Source: Halodesulfovibrio spirochaetisodalis (GTDB taxonomy: Bacteria > Desulfobacterota > Desulfovibrionia > Desulfovibrionales > Desulfovibrionaceae). Taken from it: 64,000 nucleotides of DNA. The notes under the pieces are model-generated. The model was not told the DNA's origin. It saw nothing but the letters and a program-made list of their open reading frames with translations, and made no database searches. The stretch covers positions 1 through 64,000 of the forward strand of contig NZ_JXMS01000001.1 of assembly GCF_001672295.1 (NCBI RefSeq), written 5' to 3'. Position 1 is the stretch's first letter. Each line of letters begins with the position of its first letter. Made by a program: the position numbers and the translations under genes. Of the stretch, positions 51,079 to 60,776 are shown piece by piece.

Positions 51079-52185
51079 ATGGGATTCTCCGAAACGCTTT
51101 CGCAGTATGATTCGCTGGACATGGCAGCGTATCTTGATGCTGTGAAGCCGGCAGACGTCGAGCGTGTGTTGGCACAGCATTCATTGACACCTCAGGATTA
51201 CCTGACCCTGTTGTCTCCAGCAGCGGAGGGAATGCTTGAGGCTATGGCGCAAAAGGCAAACGATATTTCCTTGCGCCATTTCGGTAAGACCATCCAGTTG
51301 TTTACTCCACTGTATCTTGCAAATTACTGTACGAACCAGTGCGTATACTGTGGCTTTAATACTGCGAATAAAATTCAACGCACACAGCTTTCAGCTGCGG
51401 AGTTGAAAGTAGAAGCAGAAGCTATTGCAGCCACAGGTCTCAAACATATTCTTATTCTTACCGGCGATGCTCCGGCAAAATCAACTGTCGAGTATATCGG
51501 TAGCTGTGCAACCCTCCTGAGTGAGTATTTTTCATCTATCAGCATAGAAGTATACGCTATGACGCAGGATGAATACGCGTACCTCATTGATCGCGGTGTG
51601 GACGGTCTGACTATCTATCAGGAGACATACAATAAAGACTTGTATGAAGAGCTGCATCCGAAAGGGCCTAAACGTGACTACGCGTTCAGACTGGATGCAC
51701 CGGAGCGTGGCTGTGAAGCTGGCATGCGCACTGTAAATGTGGGCGCATTGCTTGGTCTTGAGTCCGTATGGCAGCGTGATGCATTCTACACAGGTCTGCA
51801 TGCTGAATATTTACAGCGTAAGTACCCGGGCACAAGCATTGCTATTTCCCTGCCGCGCATGCGTCCACATGTCGGGGCGTATGAACCTGCATCCATCGTG
51901 ACTGACAGAAATTTAGTCCAGCTTATGCTCGCTCAGCGTATTTTCTTACGAAGTGTAGGAATTACGGTTTCCACAAGGGAACCGGCAGCATTACGCGATA
52001 ACTTGATGCCGCTGGGTGTGACAAAAATGTCTGCTGGTGTGACCACGGCTGTGGGCGGGCACACTTCTGATGATAGCAGCACGGAACAGTTTGAAATTTC
52101 TGATCCGCGCAGTGTTGAAGAAATGTGTAGGGCAATTGAAGCAAAAGGGTTCCAGCCTGTATTTAAGGACTGGGAACCGTTTTAA
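51079..52185 (+). CDS. thiH: 2-iminoacetate synthase ThiH
   Basis: 368 residues. A radical-SAM enzyme that cleaves tyrosine to give dehydroglycine for the thiazole, oxygen-sensitive and typical of anaerobes. The cluster motif is CTNQCVYCGF, and the family block GLTIYQETYNKDLYEELHPKGPKRDY is present. The start ATG directly follows the thiG stop. The C-terminal cysteine region of this family reads EEMCRAIEAKGFQPVFKDW. Confidence 0.97.
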   Translation: MGFSETLSQYDSLDMAAYLDAVKPADVERVLAQHSLTPQDYLTLLSPAAEGMLEAMAQKANDISLRHFGKTIQLFTPLYLANYCTNQCVYCGFNTANKIQRTQLSAAELKVEAEAIAATGLKHILILTGDAPAKSTVEYIGSCATLLSEYFSSISIEVYAMTQDEYAYLIDRGVDGLTIYQETYNKDLYEELHPKGPKRDYAFRLDAPERGCEAGMRTVNVGALLGLESVWQRDAFYTGLHAEYLQRKYPGTSIAISLPRMRPHVGAYEPASIVTDRNLVQLMLAQRIFLRSVGITVSTREPAALRDNLMPLGVTKMSAGVTTAVGGHTSDDSSTEQFEISDPRSVEEMCRAIEAKGFQPVFKDWEPF

Positions 52186-52202
52186 CTCCTCAGGATTCTG
52201 CT

Positions 52203-52814
52203 ATGACAGGTAGCTCGACGTTACTGAAAGGATTATCCCGCTATCTTACGCAGGAGCAACTTGCGCAGCTGGCGTCTGTTACCATAGGCATAGCCGGTTG
52301 CGGCGGGCTTGGTTCCAACTGTGCTTTTATGCTGGCTCGAAGCGGTGTGCGTAATTTTGTTCTTGTTGATTACGATACAGTGGATTTTTCCAACTTGAAC
52401 CGTCAGTTCTTTTTTGCTGATCAGGCTGGTTGTTCGAAGGTTGAAGCCTGCAGAACAAACCTGCTACGCATAGACAGCACCTTGAATGTTACGGTACACG
52501 ATGCTCAGGTAACATCTGAAACAGCTTCGCTCCTGTTTGCTGATTGTGACATCATAATAGAAGCATTGGACAGTGTGGACGGGAAAAAGATGATGGCGGA
52601 AAAGTTTCTGGCTGATCCCCGTCTATTTGTTTCTGCTTCCGGCATGGCAGGATGGGGTGAGCCGTATATGCAAAAGCGGCAGATTCGTGATGATGTTGTG
52701 CTTGTGGGCGATTTTACAACAGATATTGCAGATAGTCCGCCAATGGCACCCAAAGTACTCATGGCAGCCGCGATGCAGGCTGATGTAGTCCTAACGCATA
52801 TTCTGGGGAAATAG
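52203..52814 (+). CDS. thiF: ThiS adenylyltransferase ThiF
   Basis: 203 residues, shorter than E. coli ThiF (about 250). An E1-like fold with GIAGCGGLGSNCAFMLARSG and VDYDTVDFSNLNRQ. It adenylates the ThiS C-terminus. The zinc-binding CxxC pairs of the longer type are absent, as in the short family found beside thiH in anaerobes. Start ATG 17 bp after thiH; thiE follows after 1 bp. Confidence 0.92.
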   Translation: MTGSSTLLKGLSRYLTQEQLAQLASVTIGIAGCGGLGSNCAFMLARSGVRNFVLVDYDTVDFSNLNRQFFFADQAGCSKVEACRTNLLRIDSTLNVTVHDAQVTSETASLLFADCDIIIEALDSVDGKKMMAEKFLADPRLFVSASGMAGWGEPYMQKRQIRDDVVLVGDFTTDIADSPPMAPKVLMAAAMQADVVLTHILGK

Positions 52815-52815
52815 T

Positions 52816-53454
52816 ATGAATTTTCAAAAAGTGTTAGATACCGATATCTACGCGTTGACCGATGAAGGGCTTTCCAACGGACGCTCCAATATTGAAGTTG
52901 TGGATGCAATGCTTAAGGCTGGCATCAAGGTGCTTCAGTACCGTGAAAAGGACAAAAAGTCCGGTGCAATGCTTGAGGAATGCCTGCAAATACGAGCCAT
53001 GACAAAACAGGCTGGTTGTAAATTTATTGTGAATGACCATGTGGACATCGCCATGCTGTGCGATGCTGATGGTGTTCATGTGGGGCAGGAAGATATTCCT
53101 GTGCAGCAGGTGCGTCAGCTTGTAGGCATGGATAAAATTATCGGCCTTTCCACACACTCTCCTGAAGAGTGCAAGCAGGCGATAGCAGCAGGTGCAGACT
53201 ACATCGGAGTCGGGCCTATTTTTGCGACAAAAACCAAAAAAGATGTGTGCGCGCCTGTGGGCTACGAGTATCTGGAGTATGTTACTGGTCAGCACTCAAT
53301 CCCGCACGTGGCTATTGGTGGTATCAAACTGCATAACATTCAGGATGTGGCAAAGCATGGTGCCCGCTGTTGTGCGATTGTTTCTGAAATTGTTGGTGCT
53401 GACGATATCACTGCGACCGTGCTTGCATTGCGAAAAGCAATGGCTGAAAAATAG
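52816..53454 (+). CDS. thiE: Thiamine phosphate synthase ThiE
   Basis: 212 residues. It joins the thiazole phosphate with the pyrimidine pyrophosphate to make thiamine phosphate. YALTDEGLSNGRS, VLQYREKDKKSG, FIVNDHVDIAMLCDADGVHVGQED and GADYIGVGPIFATKTK are the family motifs. Last gene of the thiSGHFE operon. thiC and thiD are not in the window. Confidence 0.96.
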   Translation: MNFQKVLDTDIYALTDEGLSNGRSNIEVVDAMLKAGIKVLQYREKDKKSGAMLEECLQIRAMTKQAGCKFIVNDHVDIAMLCDADGVHVGQEDIPVQQVRQLVGMDKIIGLSTHSPEECKQAIAAGADYIGVGPIFATKTKKDVCAPVGYEYLEYVTGQHSIPHVAIGGIKLHNIQDVAKHGARCCAIVSEIVGADDITATVLALRKAMAEK

Positions 53455-53477
53455 TCACCTGTATTTATTTGTATTGC

Positions 53478-53514
53478 AAAGGGTGTCCTCTATACCGGAG
53501 GGCACCCTTTTTTT
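53478..53514 (+). terminator. Terminator of the thi operon
   Basis: AAAGGGTG, CCTC, loop, GAGG, GCACCC and T7. Confidence 0.88.
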
Positions 53515-53669
53515 ATGGGTAATAACGCACCGATAGGATGAAGATAATCGACGTGTAAATTGAAATAAGTAAAAATAACAAGAAATTACTTATAGAGTGT
53601 TGTTCTGGGCTGCCATTCTCGGGTACGACATGAGTACTCATAGCACATGCCTAAGTTCAAGGAGCATAT

Positions 53670-54668
53670 ATGTGGCGCAAGGTATTCTTTTTTCTCTGGA
53701 TTATTCTTCTAGCTTACGTGGAGGTAGCGTACAGCCAGAAAACGTTTGTCGCAAAGCCCGCCAAGCGCTTTGTACGTATGACAGGGTTCACAAGACCACG
53801 AAAAGTCATAACGATTTCCAGTGAAGAGAATGCCCGCTGTATTAATGTGCATGCAGATGTGGGTGACGCCATTAAAGAAGACGGTGTGTTTGCAGAACTT
53901 GATCCTACGTTTATTAATCTGGATATTCGACGCAACCTTGATAAACAGCAGGCTATTGATAGTGATGTACGGTATTACATGAAAGAAGCTAATCGATATC
54001 GAACGCTAATCGAAAAAAAGCATGCTGCTCAGACTACATTGGATGCGCTTGAACGTGACCTTGAATCAGGACGGGAAAATACAGAAGCATTGAAAGTGGA
54101 AGAGATGATCTTGCGCGAGCATAAAAAACGCCATTCCATTGTTGCTCCCAAGGGCTGGAAAGTTATTGAGCGGTATATTGAGCCGGGGGAACTGGTGCAG
54201 AGCGGCGATGTGCTGGCAAAAATGGGTGACTTTACTGTGCTGCTTATTCCATTGGCTTTGACTCCTTCTGAGCTTATCACCTTGCGTAAAATGAAGAATA
54301 TTGAAGTTGAGTTGCCGGAGCTTGGTGAAAAGGTAACAGCGCGTATAGAGCATATCTCTCCAGATTATGATCCGGGTATGCGCAAAATTCAGGTTGACCT
54401 TGCCATCGATAAATTTCCTATTGAAAAACGTGGAGGGATACGCGCAGATTTGTATCTTCCGATGGCAGAAGAAAAGGGAGCTGTAGTGGTACCGGACAGC
54501 GCATTGGTACAAGGCTATGAAGAAGCATTTCTTGTACGGGAGAATGGCGAAGAGGTTCCTGTAATTATTATGGGAAAAGGTGAGAAAAAAGGAACAAGGC
54601 GTGTACGGTCACCAGATATAACTGCGGGTGAGCGTTTTTTAATGAAACCAAAGCAGACTGGTTTTTAG
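53670..54668 (+). CDS. RND efflux periplasmic adaptor (HlyD/AcrA type)
   Basis: 332 residues. Signal sequence (about 1-22), then a barrel-sandwich lipoyl domain split by a coiled coil (DARYYMKEAN-type helix region 100-145), with VVAPK-like IVAPKGWKVIERYIEPGELVQSGDVLAKMGD completing it, and a beta-barrel domain after. It links the inner-membrane pump encoded 9 bp downstream to an outer-membrane channel that is not in the window. Start ATG with AAGGAGC. Confidence 0.9.
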   Translation: MWRKVFFFLWIILLAYVEVAYSQKTFVAKPAKRFVRMTGFTRPRKVITISSEENARCINVHADVGDAIKEDGVFAELDPTFINLDIRRNLDKQQAIDSDVRYYMKEANRYRTLIEKKHAAQTTLDALERDLESGRENTEALKVEEMILREHKKRHSIVAPKGWKVIERYIEPGELVQSGDVLAKMGDFTVLLIPLALTPSELITLRKMKNIEVELPELGEKVTARIEHISPDYDPGMRKIQVDLAIDKFPIEKRGGIRADLYLPMAEEKGAVVVPDSALVQGYEEAFLVRENGEEVPVIIMGKGEKKGTRRVRSPDITAGERFLMKPKQTGF

Positions 54669-54677
54669 GGAAACAGT

Positions 54678-57600
54678 ATGCGCAGTATTATTGCTTTTAC
54701 TCTTCATCATAAGGTCTTAGTCAATCTGGCTTTTCTGGTGCTCATGATACTTGGTGTTGTCAGCATCCTGACTATCCCCGTGGACAGAATGCCATATGTC
54801 CGAATGGGAAAAGTACATATAAGCGCATACCTTCCGGGAGCCTCTCCTTCCGATGTTGAATCGCTTGTTACCAGAGAGATTGAAGATGCACTGGATAGTC
54901 TGGAGCAGGTTGAATACATCCGCTCCCGATCATACAGGGAACGCAGCTCTATTCTTGTAAAGTTTGTGGATGATTCAGACTACCAGAAACTGTACGATGA
55001 GCTTCGTTTCAAAGTGTTGTCGATTCAAAATGACTTACCTGATGATATGGATCCGCCGGACTTTACAGAGATAGCTATTGATGAATGGCTGCCTGCGTTG
55101 AATGTAATTCTTGTGGGTGACCGATCGAACAGGGCACTGAGTCTTATCGCAGAAGAATTAAAAAATGAATTCGCCCGAATTCCCGGTGTGAAAGATGTGC
55201 GGCTGAATGGTGAATACACTCGTGAGTATCATGTGAACCTGTCACCAGCTAAAATGCATCGCTACATGATAACGCTGGAACAGGTGCGCAAAGCGTTACT
55301 CGATGCAAATGTTTCCATACCTGCTGGCGACTTTGATACTGCTGAATCTGAATATGTAGTGGTGGTGGACGAACGATTCAGGACTCAGGAGGATATTGAA
55401 AACGTAATCCTGAGGCGTGACGATGAAGGGTCGTTTGTGCGTGTGGGTGACGTAATGACAACGGCCGAATACGGATATCGTGACCCGCATGTCATTACCT
55501 CTGTAAATGGTAAGGATTGTATTACCATTGCCGTAATGAAGCAGAGCACGGGCAACGCCATTGCTATTTGTGATACCGTGGAAGCGATAGTCGCAAAACA
55601 TACGGACCGGTTAGCAGCCAACAAAGTAACACCAGTTATTACACAAGATCAGCGTATTTATATTAATGAATCCATGAATGTAATGGGCTCTAACTTGCTT
55701 GTGGGAATTACGCTGGTTCTGGTCATTATCTGGATTGTTATGGGGTTGCGTAATGCGGTGGTAACCACTGTGGGGATTCCGTTTTCATTCCTTGTGACAA
55801 TGATCTTTATGAAGCTTTCAGGAAATTCCCTTAACGAAATTACGCTGTTTGCTTTTGTCCTTGTGGCAGGCATCATTGTTGATGACGCTATCGTTGTCAT
55901 AGAAAATATTTATCGACATATTCAACTCGGCGAACCGTTAAAAGACGCTGTTGTTGATGGTGCCGCAGAAGTTGCGGTGCCTGTTATTTCTGCCACCTCT
56001 ACCACCGTGGCGGCTTTTCTCCCCATGCTTATCATGTCTGGTTCAACTGGTGAGTTCTTTGCCCAAATTCCGATTGCAGTCAGTTTCGCTATTGCAGCAT
56101 CGTTGATTGAATGCCTGCTTATTCTTCCGTTACACTTTTATGATTGGCCAGGGGCGAAGCGTTTTGCACACGGCTATACTCCGCCTCAAGAGCAGGAGTT
56201 CATGATACGGCTAAAAAACGGCGCTACTGCTGTCCTGCGCATATTTATGAGACACAGGGCAAAAAGTCTTGCGGGAGTGTTCATTGCCTTTCTTGGGGCA
56301 TTATTTATCCTCGGAGTCTCAGTTTCCGGTACGTTGCCGTTGCTCCGTATTAAGTTTTTTCCAGATAACTACAATATTTTTTATGTGAATGTTGAGGCTC
56401 CGGCAGGTACATCGTTGGGCGAGGTTTCACGCCGATTGAAAGAGCTGACGGTAGTGATTGATGGCAAGGGAAAAGAAGTTGTGCGTGCTGCAACAGCGTT
56501 TGCCGGATTTTATGTAAATGAGGATTATGAGCAGGTTTATGGCTCAAACTATGGAACTATCAATGTTGAGTTACCTGAGATAACATCCCGAAGGTTTGAA
56601 GACTATCCGATGAATGATCCCATTGCGCACTTGGATAAGATGCGGACTGAGATGACTACCTATGCACAGAAGCATTGGGGAGATAACTGGGTGGTTCGAG
56701 TTCGAGCTGAATCGGACGGACCGCCTACCGGTAAGGATGTTACAATACGTATTATGGGTATTGATACAGTAAAGGTAGATTTGTTGACTCAGGATATCTG
56801 GAATTTTCTGAAAACGAACGAAACGTTTTCCGAATACCTCGTGGATTTACGACCTGACACTGGATATCCCAATAGAATTATACGCTTTGTGCCTGATGAA
56901 ACACGGGTGGCGCAATACGAGCTTACTCCACGTTATGTCGCCCGGGTTGCAGGGTCGATACTGGATGGTTCGCTGGTAGGGGAGTTCAGGGCAGACGATG
57001 AAGATATCGATTTACGACTAAAAATAGACGGACGATATTTGCAAACCCCGGTGGACGCCATGTCTATTCCTGTTATGGAAGAAAGCAGAGGGCCGATTCG
57101 TCTGGAAGATATCGTTAAAATAGAGGCATACACCGAGCCGGGACAATACAATCGATTTCAGGGGGAACGCGCCATAACGCTCTCTGCAAACTTGAAAACC
57201 GGTTCCTCTTACTCTCCAGCGTATATTGTAAAAGAGGTGCTGAAGTATTATTCAACTATTCGCACAAAATACCCTGGAGCAACGTTGAACTTTGCAGGTG
57301 AATACGAGTCTACACAAAAGTCGTACTCATCCCTTATGTTTGCTTTTCTTATTGCGGTGCTCATCATTTACGTGATTCTCGCAACACAGTTTAACTCCTA
57401 TGTCCAGCCATTCATTATTCTTTCAGCTGTGGTATTTGCCCTCATTGGTGTTGTGTATGGGGTGTTTCTTACCCGTACGTTATTTACGATAAACAGTTTT
57501 ATAGCAACGATAGGAGTAACAGGGGTTGTGGTTAACGACTCCTTGGTGCTCATTGCTTTTTTGAATAATTTAAGCCGTGGCGGTATGCACAGGGATGAAG

Positions 57601-57830
57601 CTGTGTATGAAGGTGTGCGCATGCGGCTACGCCCGATTCTACTTACAACCCTGACGACAACCCTTGGGCTGCTACCGATGGCTGTCGGAATTCCATACTA
57701 CTCCCTAAACTGGGGAACGATGGCCGCAACCTTCGTAACAGGACTGTGTACAGCGACACTCCTTACACTCTTTATTGTGCCTGTCCTCTGGCACATATTC
57801 ATGGGGGTGCAGGAGCGGTTCGCAAGGTAA
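54678..57830 (+). CDS. RND-family inner-membrane efflux pump (AcrB/MMPL superfamily)
   Basis: 1050 residues with twelve expected helices and two large periplasmic loops. The proton-relay Asp pair is in AGIIVDDAIVVIENIY (helix 4). The second half has FIATIGVTGVVVNDSLVLIAFLN and RLRPILLTTLTTTLGLLPMA. It should export hydrophobic compounds with the adaptor upstream. The specificity is unknown. Its lower similarity to AcrB in the docking loops suggests the hydrophobe/amphiphile branch. No regulator gene is adjacent. Confidence 0.95.
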   Translation: MRSIIAFTLHHKVLVNLAFLVLMILGVVSILTIPVDRMPYVRMGKVHISAYLPGASPSDVESLVTREIEDALDSLEQVEYIRSRSYRERSSILVKFVDDSDYQKLYDELRFKVLSIQNDLPDDMDPPDFTEIAIDEWLPALNVILVGDRSNRALSLIAEELKNEFARIPGVKDVRLNGEYTREYHVNLSPAKMHRYMITLEQVRKALLDANVSIPAGDFDTAESEYVVVVDERFRTQEDIENVILRRDDEGSFVRVGDVMTTAEYGYRDPHVITSVNGKDCITIAVMKQSTGNAIAICDTVEAIVAKHTDRLAANKVTPVITQDQRIYINESMNVMGSNLLVGITLVLVIIWIVMGLRNAVVTTVGIPFSFLVTMIFMKLSGNSLNEITLFAFVLVAGIIVDDAIVVIENIYRHIQLGEPLKDAVVDGAAEVAVPVISATSTTVAAFLPMLIMSGSTGEFFAQIPIAVSFAIAASLIECLLILPLHFYDWPGAKRFAHGYTPPQEQEFMIRLKNGATAVLRIFMRHRAKSLAGVFIAFLGALFILGVSVSGTLPLLRIKFFPDNYNIFYVNVEAPAGTSLGEVSRRLKELTVVIDGKGKEVVRAATAFAGFYVNEDYEQVYGSNYGTINVELPEITSRRFEDYPMNDPIAHLDKMRTEMTTYAQKHWGDNWVVRVRAESDGPPTGKDVTIRIMGIDTVKVDLLTQDIWNFLKTNETFSEYLVDLRPDTGYPNRIIRFVPDETRVAQYELTPRYVARVAGSILDGSLVGEFRADDEDIDLRLKIDGRYLQTPVDAMSIPVMEESRGPIRLEDIVKIEAYTEPGQYNRFQGERAITLSANLKTGSSYSPAYIVKEVLKYYSTIRTKYPGATLNFAGEYESTQKSYSSLMFAFLIAVLIIYVILATQFNSYVQPFIILSAVVFALIGVVYGVFLTRTLFTINSFIATIGVTGVVVNDSLVLIAFLNNLSRGGMHRDEAVYEGVRMRLRPILLTTLTTTLGLLPMAVGIPYYSLNWGTMAATFVTGLCTATLLTLFIVPVLWHIFMGVQERFAR

Positions 57831-57833
57831 TAG

Positions 57834-58847
57834 TTACTCCCCGATAACAATTGCCTGTTTGCCTACCATTTTTCCCGATTCTTGAAGCACATGGGCTTTC
57901 TGAACATTCTTTACTGTCAGGCCATAATAGGTTTCAGTCAGTGGGGAGCGAACCTGTAATGTGTCCACCAGCTGTGCTATCTTTGCGAGAATGAATCCCT
58001 GCATGTGCACGTCAGAAGTGTCATACATTGTGCGTACCAACGCATATTCCCAGCATAGATTTACGGATTTTGTTTTGAACATACGAATATCTAATGGTTC
58101 TTCAGGGTCATCAATAAGAACGACAGAACCTTGTGGACGTATAAGCGCTGCCATGGTTGCCCAGTGTTTGCTTAAATGAGTAGTGCAGAAGATAGAGTGC
58201 ATCCAATGCATATCGATATTTCGTATCTGTTCCGTCATATCATGATGGTGGTTGATAACATGGTCTGCCCCAAGATCTTTGCACCACTCTGCTGTTTCAT
58301 CACGGGAGGCTGTTGCAATAACGGTTAATCCCGCCCATTTTGCCAGTTGAATAGCCATTGAGCCTACACCACCTGCACCGCCGATGATGAGTATGGTGCA
58401 TTCGGTATTAGCATTGGCTGAGGCGATGTATCCCAGACGGGTAAATATCGCGTCGTATGCAGTAAAAGCTGCAACGGGAAGGGTTGCGGCTTCAGCATCG
58501 GAGCATAGGTCAGGTGCTAGAGCGATTGTTCTTGCGTCAGCAAGCTGATACTGGGCAAAGGAACCGGAATATTTGGGCTGCCCCATAAAGTAGACCCGAT
58601 CTCCTTTATTGAAACTGCGTACCTCATCACCCAGCTCTGCAATAATTCCGCATGTGTCCAGACCGGGAGTAATGTGTTCTGTCGAGGGTGTGCGCATGCG
58701 CATTTTGGTATCAACAGGATTAATGGAAGCTGCCGACACTTTGATAAGAACCTCATGCCCTTTAGGGACAGGAACTGTGCCTAAAACTTCAGAAAATGTC
58801 TGGTCATCAATGGCTGCACCACTGCCGCGAGCTTGTATTTGAAGCAT
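57834..58847 (-). CDS. Zinc-free alcohol dehydrogenase / quinone oxidoreductase family protein
   Basis: 337 residues from the ATG at 58847 with CTGGAGAAAAT upstream. The medium-chain dehydrogenase fold: GroES-like N-terminal domain (VLIKVSAASINPVDTKMR) and NAD(P)-binding IIGGAGGVGSMAIQLAKWAGLTVIATAS. No structural zinc cysteine cluster, as in the ZADH/zeta-crystallin group. The substrate is unknown. Convergent with the RND pump with only 3 bp between. Confidence 0.9.
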   Translation of the reverse strand: MLQIQARGSGAAIDDQTFSEVLGTVPVPKGHEVLIKVSAASINPVDTKMRMRTPSTEHITPGLDTCGIIAELGDEVRSFNKGDRVYFMGQPKYSGSFAQYQLADARTIALAPDLCSDAEAATLPVAAFTAYDAIFTRLGYIASANANTECTILIIGGAGGVGSMAIQLAKWAGLTVIATASRDETAEWCKDLGADHVINHHHDMTEQIRNIDMHWMHSIFCTTHLSKHWATMAALIRPQGSVVLIDDPEEPLDIRMFKTKSVNLCWEYALVRTMYDTSDVHMQGFILAKIAQLVDTLQVRSPLTETYYGLTVKNVQKAHVLQESGKMVGKQAIVIGE

Positions 58848-58956
58848 ATTTTCTCCAGTTGTCATTGGTTATGGTCGTTATGGGTATACTAGCAGTAAGT
58901 TCTCTGAGAGTACCAGTGCAAAGTGTAAAGAATACAGCGGCTATTGTTACTCAAAT

Positions 58957-58994
58957 AAAAAAGGGATGCACCTGTGCGGGTGCATCCCTTTTTT
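58957..58994. terminator. Bidirectional terminator
   Basis: AAAAAAGGGATGCAC, loop, GTGCATCCCTTTTTT. It ends the minus-strand glycosyltransferase unit. Confidence 0.9.
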
Positions 58995-59025
58995 ATTATA
59001 TCGTCATAAACGATGTAGCGATAGA

Positions 59026-59979
59026 TTATTCAGCTGGAAACTGGGTACCAAGCTGGGTTGCAAGCATAGCTTTTGCGGATTCGCAAAATACGCTGCATGC
59101 GTAGCCGCGCTTGTCTTTAGAACCGATGCCCGGAATAAGGTAGGCAAGGTAGCGGATAGCAAACACGAGCATGTCCATGCCACCGAAGAACAGGGCAGTA
59201 AGAGGGCAATAGTGCTTCCAGAAGTACATCTGTTCGCTACGTGTACGTGCTTTAATAACGCTGGAACCATTCAGTGCGTAGTCTGAGCATTCACACTGCA
59301 TGGAAAACTTATCAAGCACACGTGCAGTTGCCTGCGGAACGAAGTAGATATCGTAGGAAGGGTTGAGTGACTTACCTACGCGGCGGCAGAAGTCAGCATC
59401 AGCAAGACCTGCGTAAAAACGCTCATCAAGCTGTCCGAGTTTGGCAATAATATCACGACGCACAGCGGCAAAAGTGAAAGGAACAAATGATACTTTCATT
59501 GGCTGATCTGCGTTACGTGTTTTGGAACACGTACAGCCGAACATGCGTTTGAAGTTTGCCACAAGTCCCGGAAGGCGGTCAGGTGTCTTTAAACCAAGGT
59601 TGTCAGTTCCGACTACCTTGCCGCCAGCAACAGCACATGCTGCGTTGGTGGCAAACTGATCCATGAGGCGACGGATGGAGCCTGCGAGCACTTCAACACG
59701 AGGATCGACAAAAATAATAAGATCCCCTGTTGCGCGTTCAACTGCTTGGTTGGCTGCAGCTGCGTAGCCTTTATTGTCAGAGTTCTGGATAAGCTGAATC
59801 TCTGGAAGAGCTGTTTTTGCAATACTACCGCTGTCATCAGAAGAAGCGTTGTCTACAACAATAACTTCTGCATCAAACTTTCCTGCGGTCTGGTTATCAA
59901 TAGTCTGCTTAATAGAATCGAGGCAGCGCCCGATGAATTTACTAGTGTTATTTGTTACAATAACAAAAGAAAGTTTCAT
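59026..59979 (-). CDS. Family 2 glycosyltransferase
   Basis: 317 residues. The GT-A fold starts with LSFVIVTNNTSKFIGRCLDSI and EVIVVDNASSDDSG. The metal-binding DxD equivalent is FVDPRVEV, and DERFYAGLADADFCRRV matches the acceptor-side ED motif of rhamnosyltransferase-like members. The C-terminal 70 residues contain a hydrophobic segment (CPLTALFFGGMDMLVFAIRYLAYLIPG) that may anchor it to the membrane. 17 bp behind the HD gene. The acceptor is unknown. Confidence 0.88.
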   Translation of the reverse strand: MKLSFVIVTNNTSKFIGRCLDSIKQTIDNQTAGKFDAEVIVVDNASSDDSGSIAKTALPEIQLIQNSDNKGYAAAANQAVERATGDLIIFVDPRVEVLAGSIRRLMDQFATNAACAVAGGKVVGTDNLGLKTPDRLPGLVANFKRMFGCTCSKTRNADQPMKVSFVPFTFAAVRRDIIAKLGQLDERFYAGLADADFCRRVGKSLNPSYDIYFVPQATARVLDKFSMQCECSDYALNGSSVIKARTRSEQMYFWKHYCPLTALFFGGMDMLVFAIRYLAYLIPGIGSKDKRGYACSVFCESAKAMLATQLGTQFPAE

Positions 59980-59996
59980 GATTGTGAATCCTTATG

Positions 59997-60560
59997 CTAT
60001 GTACGTTTAGCTAATCCTACGGAGTCAGCTATGGGAGTTATGGATTCAATGGCCAGTTGGAAAAACTGTCCCAGATCCAAGTCCAGTTTCTCGCACTCTC
60101 TAATTCGGTCACGACTGACAGACGCAGCAAACGCTTTGTCTTTCATTTTCTTTTTTAAGCTTTTAGGTTTCATGCCTTCCATGCCGTTTGGTCGAACAAG
60201 CGCATTCGTGGCAATAAGGCCGGTAACTGTTTCAGCACAGCGAAGTGCCAGATCGAGTTTTGTGGTGGGTTTATGATTCGTGAATTCCGAATTATGGGCA
60301 AGAATAGCATTCAGTGCTATTTCTGGAAGCTTTCCTTTGAGTAGTTCAACAGATTGCTTTCCATGTTCCTCAGGTATTTCCTTTGTGATGGGAAAGTCAA
60401 GATCGTGCAACAGGCCGGTGATGGACCAGAGGTTTTCATCTTCACCGAAGTGACGTGCAAGAGCGGTCATAACCGCTTCTGTTTGCATGGCATGGTGTAA
60501 AAGATGAGGTTCCGGATTTTGCGTCTCCAGCAGTTGAAAAGCGCTATCACGATCAATCAT
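59997..60560 (-). CDS. HD-domain phosphohydrolase
   Basis: 187 residues from the ATG at 60560 (AGGAGAATAAAA upstream). HLLHHAMQTEAVM, GLLHDLDFP (the HD pair), ILAHNSEFTNH and LRCAETVTGLI are the HDIG-type motifs. Small stand-alone proteins of this group are annotated as hydrolases of uncertain substrate. Same strand as the glycosyltransferase and probably co-transcribed with it. Confidence 0.85.
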   Translation of the reverse strand: MIDRDSAFQLLETQNPEPHLLHHAMQTEAVMTALARHFGEDENLWSITGLLHDLDFPITKEIPEEHGKQSVELLKGKLPEIALNAILAHNSEFTNHKPTTKLDLALRCAETVTGLIATNALVRPNGMEGMKPKSLKKKMKDKAFAASVSRDRIRECEKLDLDLGQFFQLAIESITPIADSVGLAKRT

Positions 60561-60776
60561 TTTTATTCTCCTGAAATACATTTACATAATCATGCGAACG
60601 ATTTTTTCATAAACATGAATGCGCCAGAACACAACCATATATTCGATTTGTTGACACGAGCGCCAATAAAGCCGAAAAGAAAATGTTCTTATCAATAAAT
60701 AGATGCTGAGCCTTTGTAAGGGGACAGCATATAACATATACGTGCTGCCGGGCTGCAGCGCCAAGAGTGGATCGCC

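Noticed and set aside
50414-51190. 258-residue minus-strand open frame
   Set aside because: Antisense to thiG. Low-complexity Ala/Arg/Ser product.
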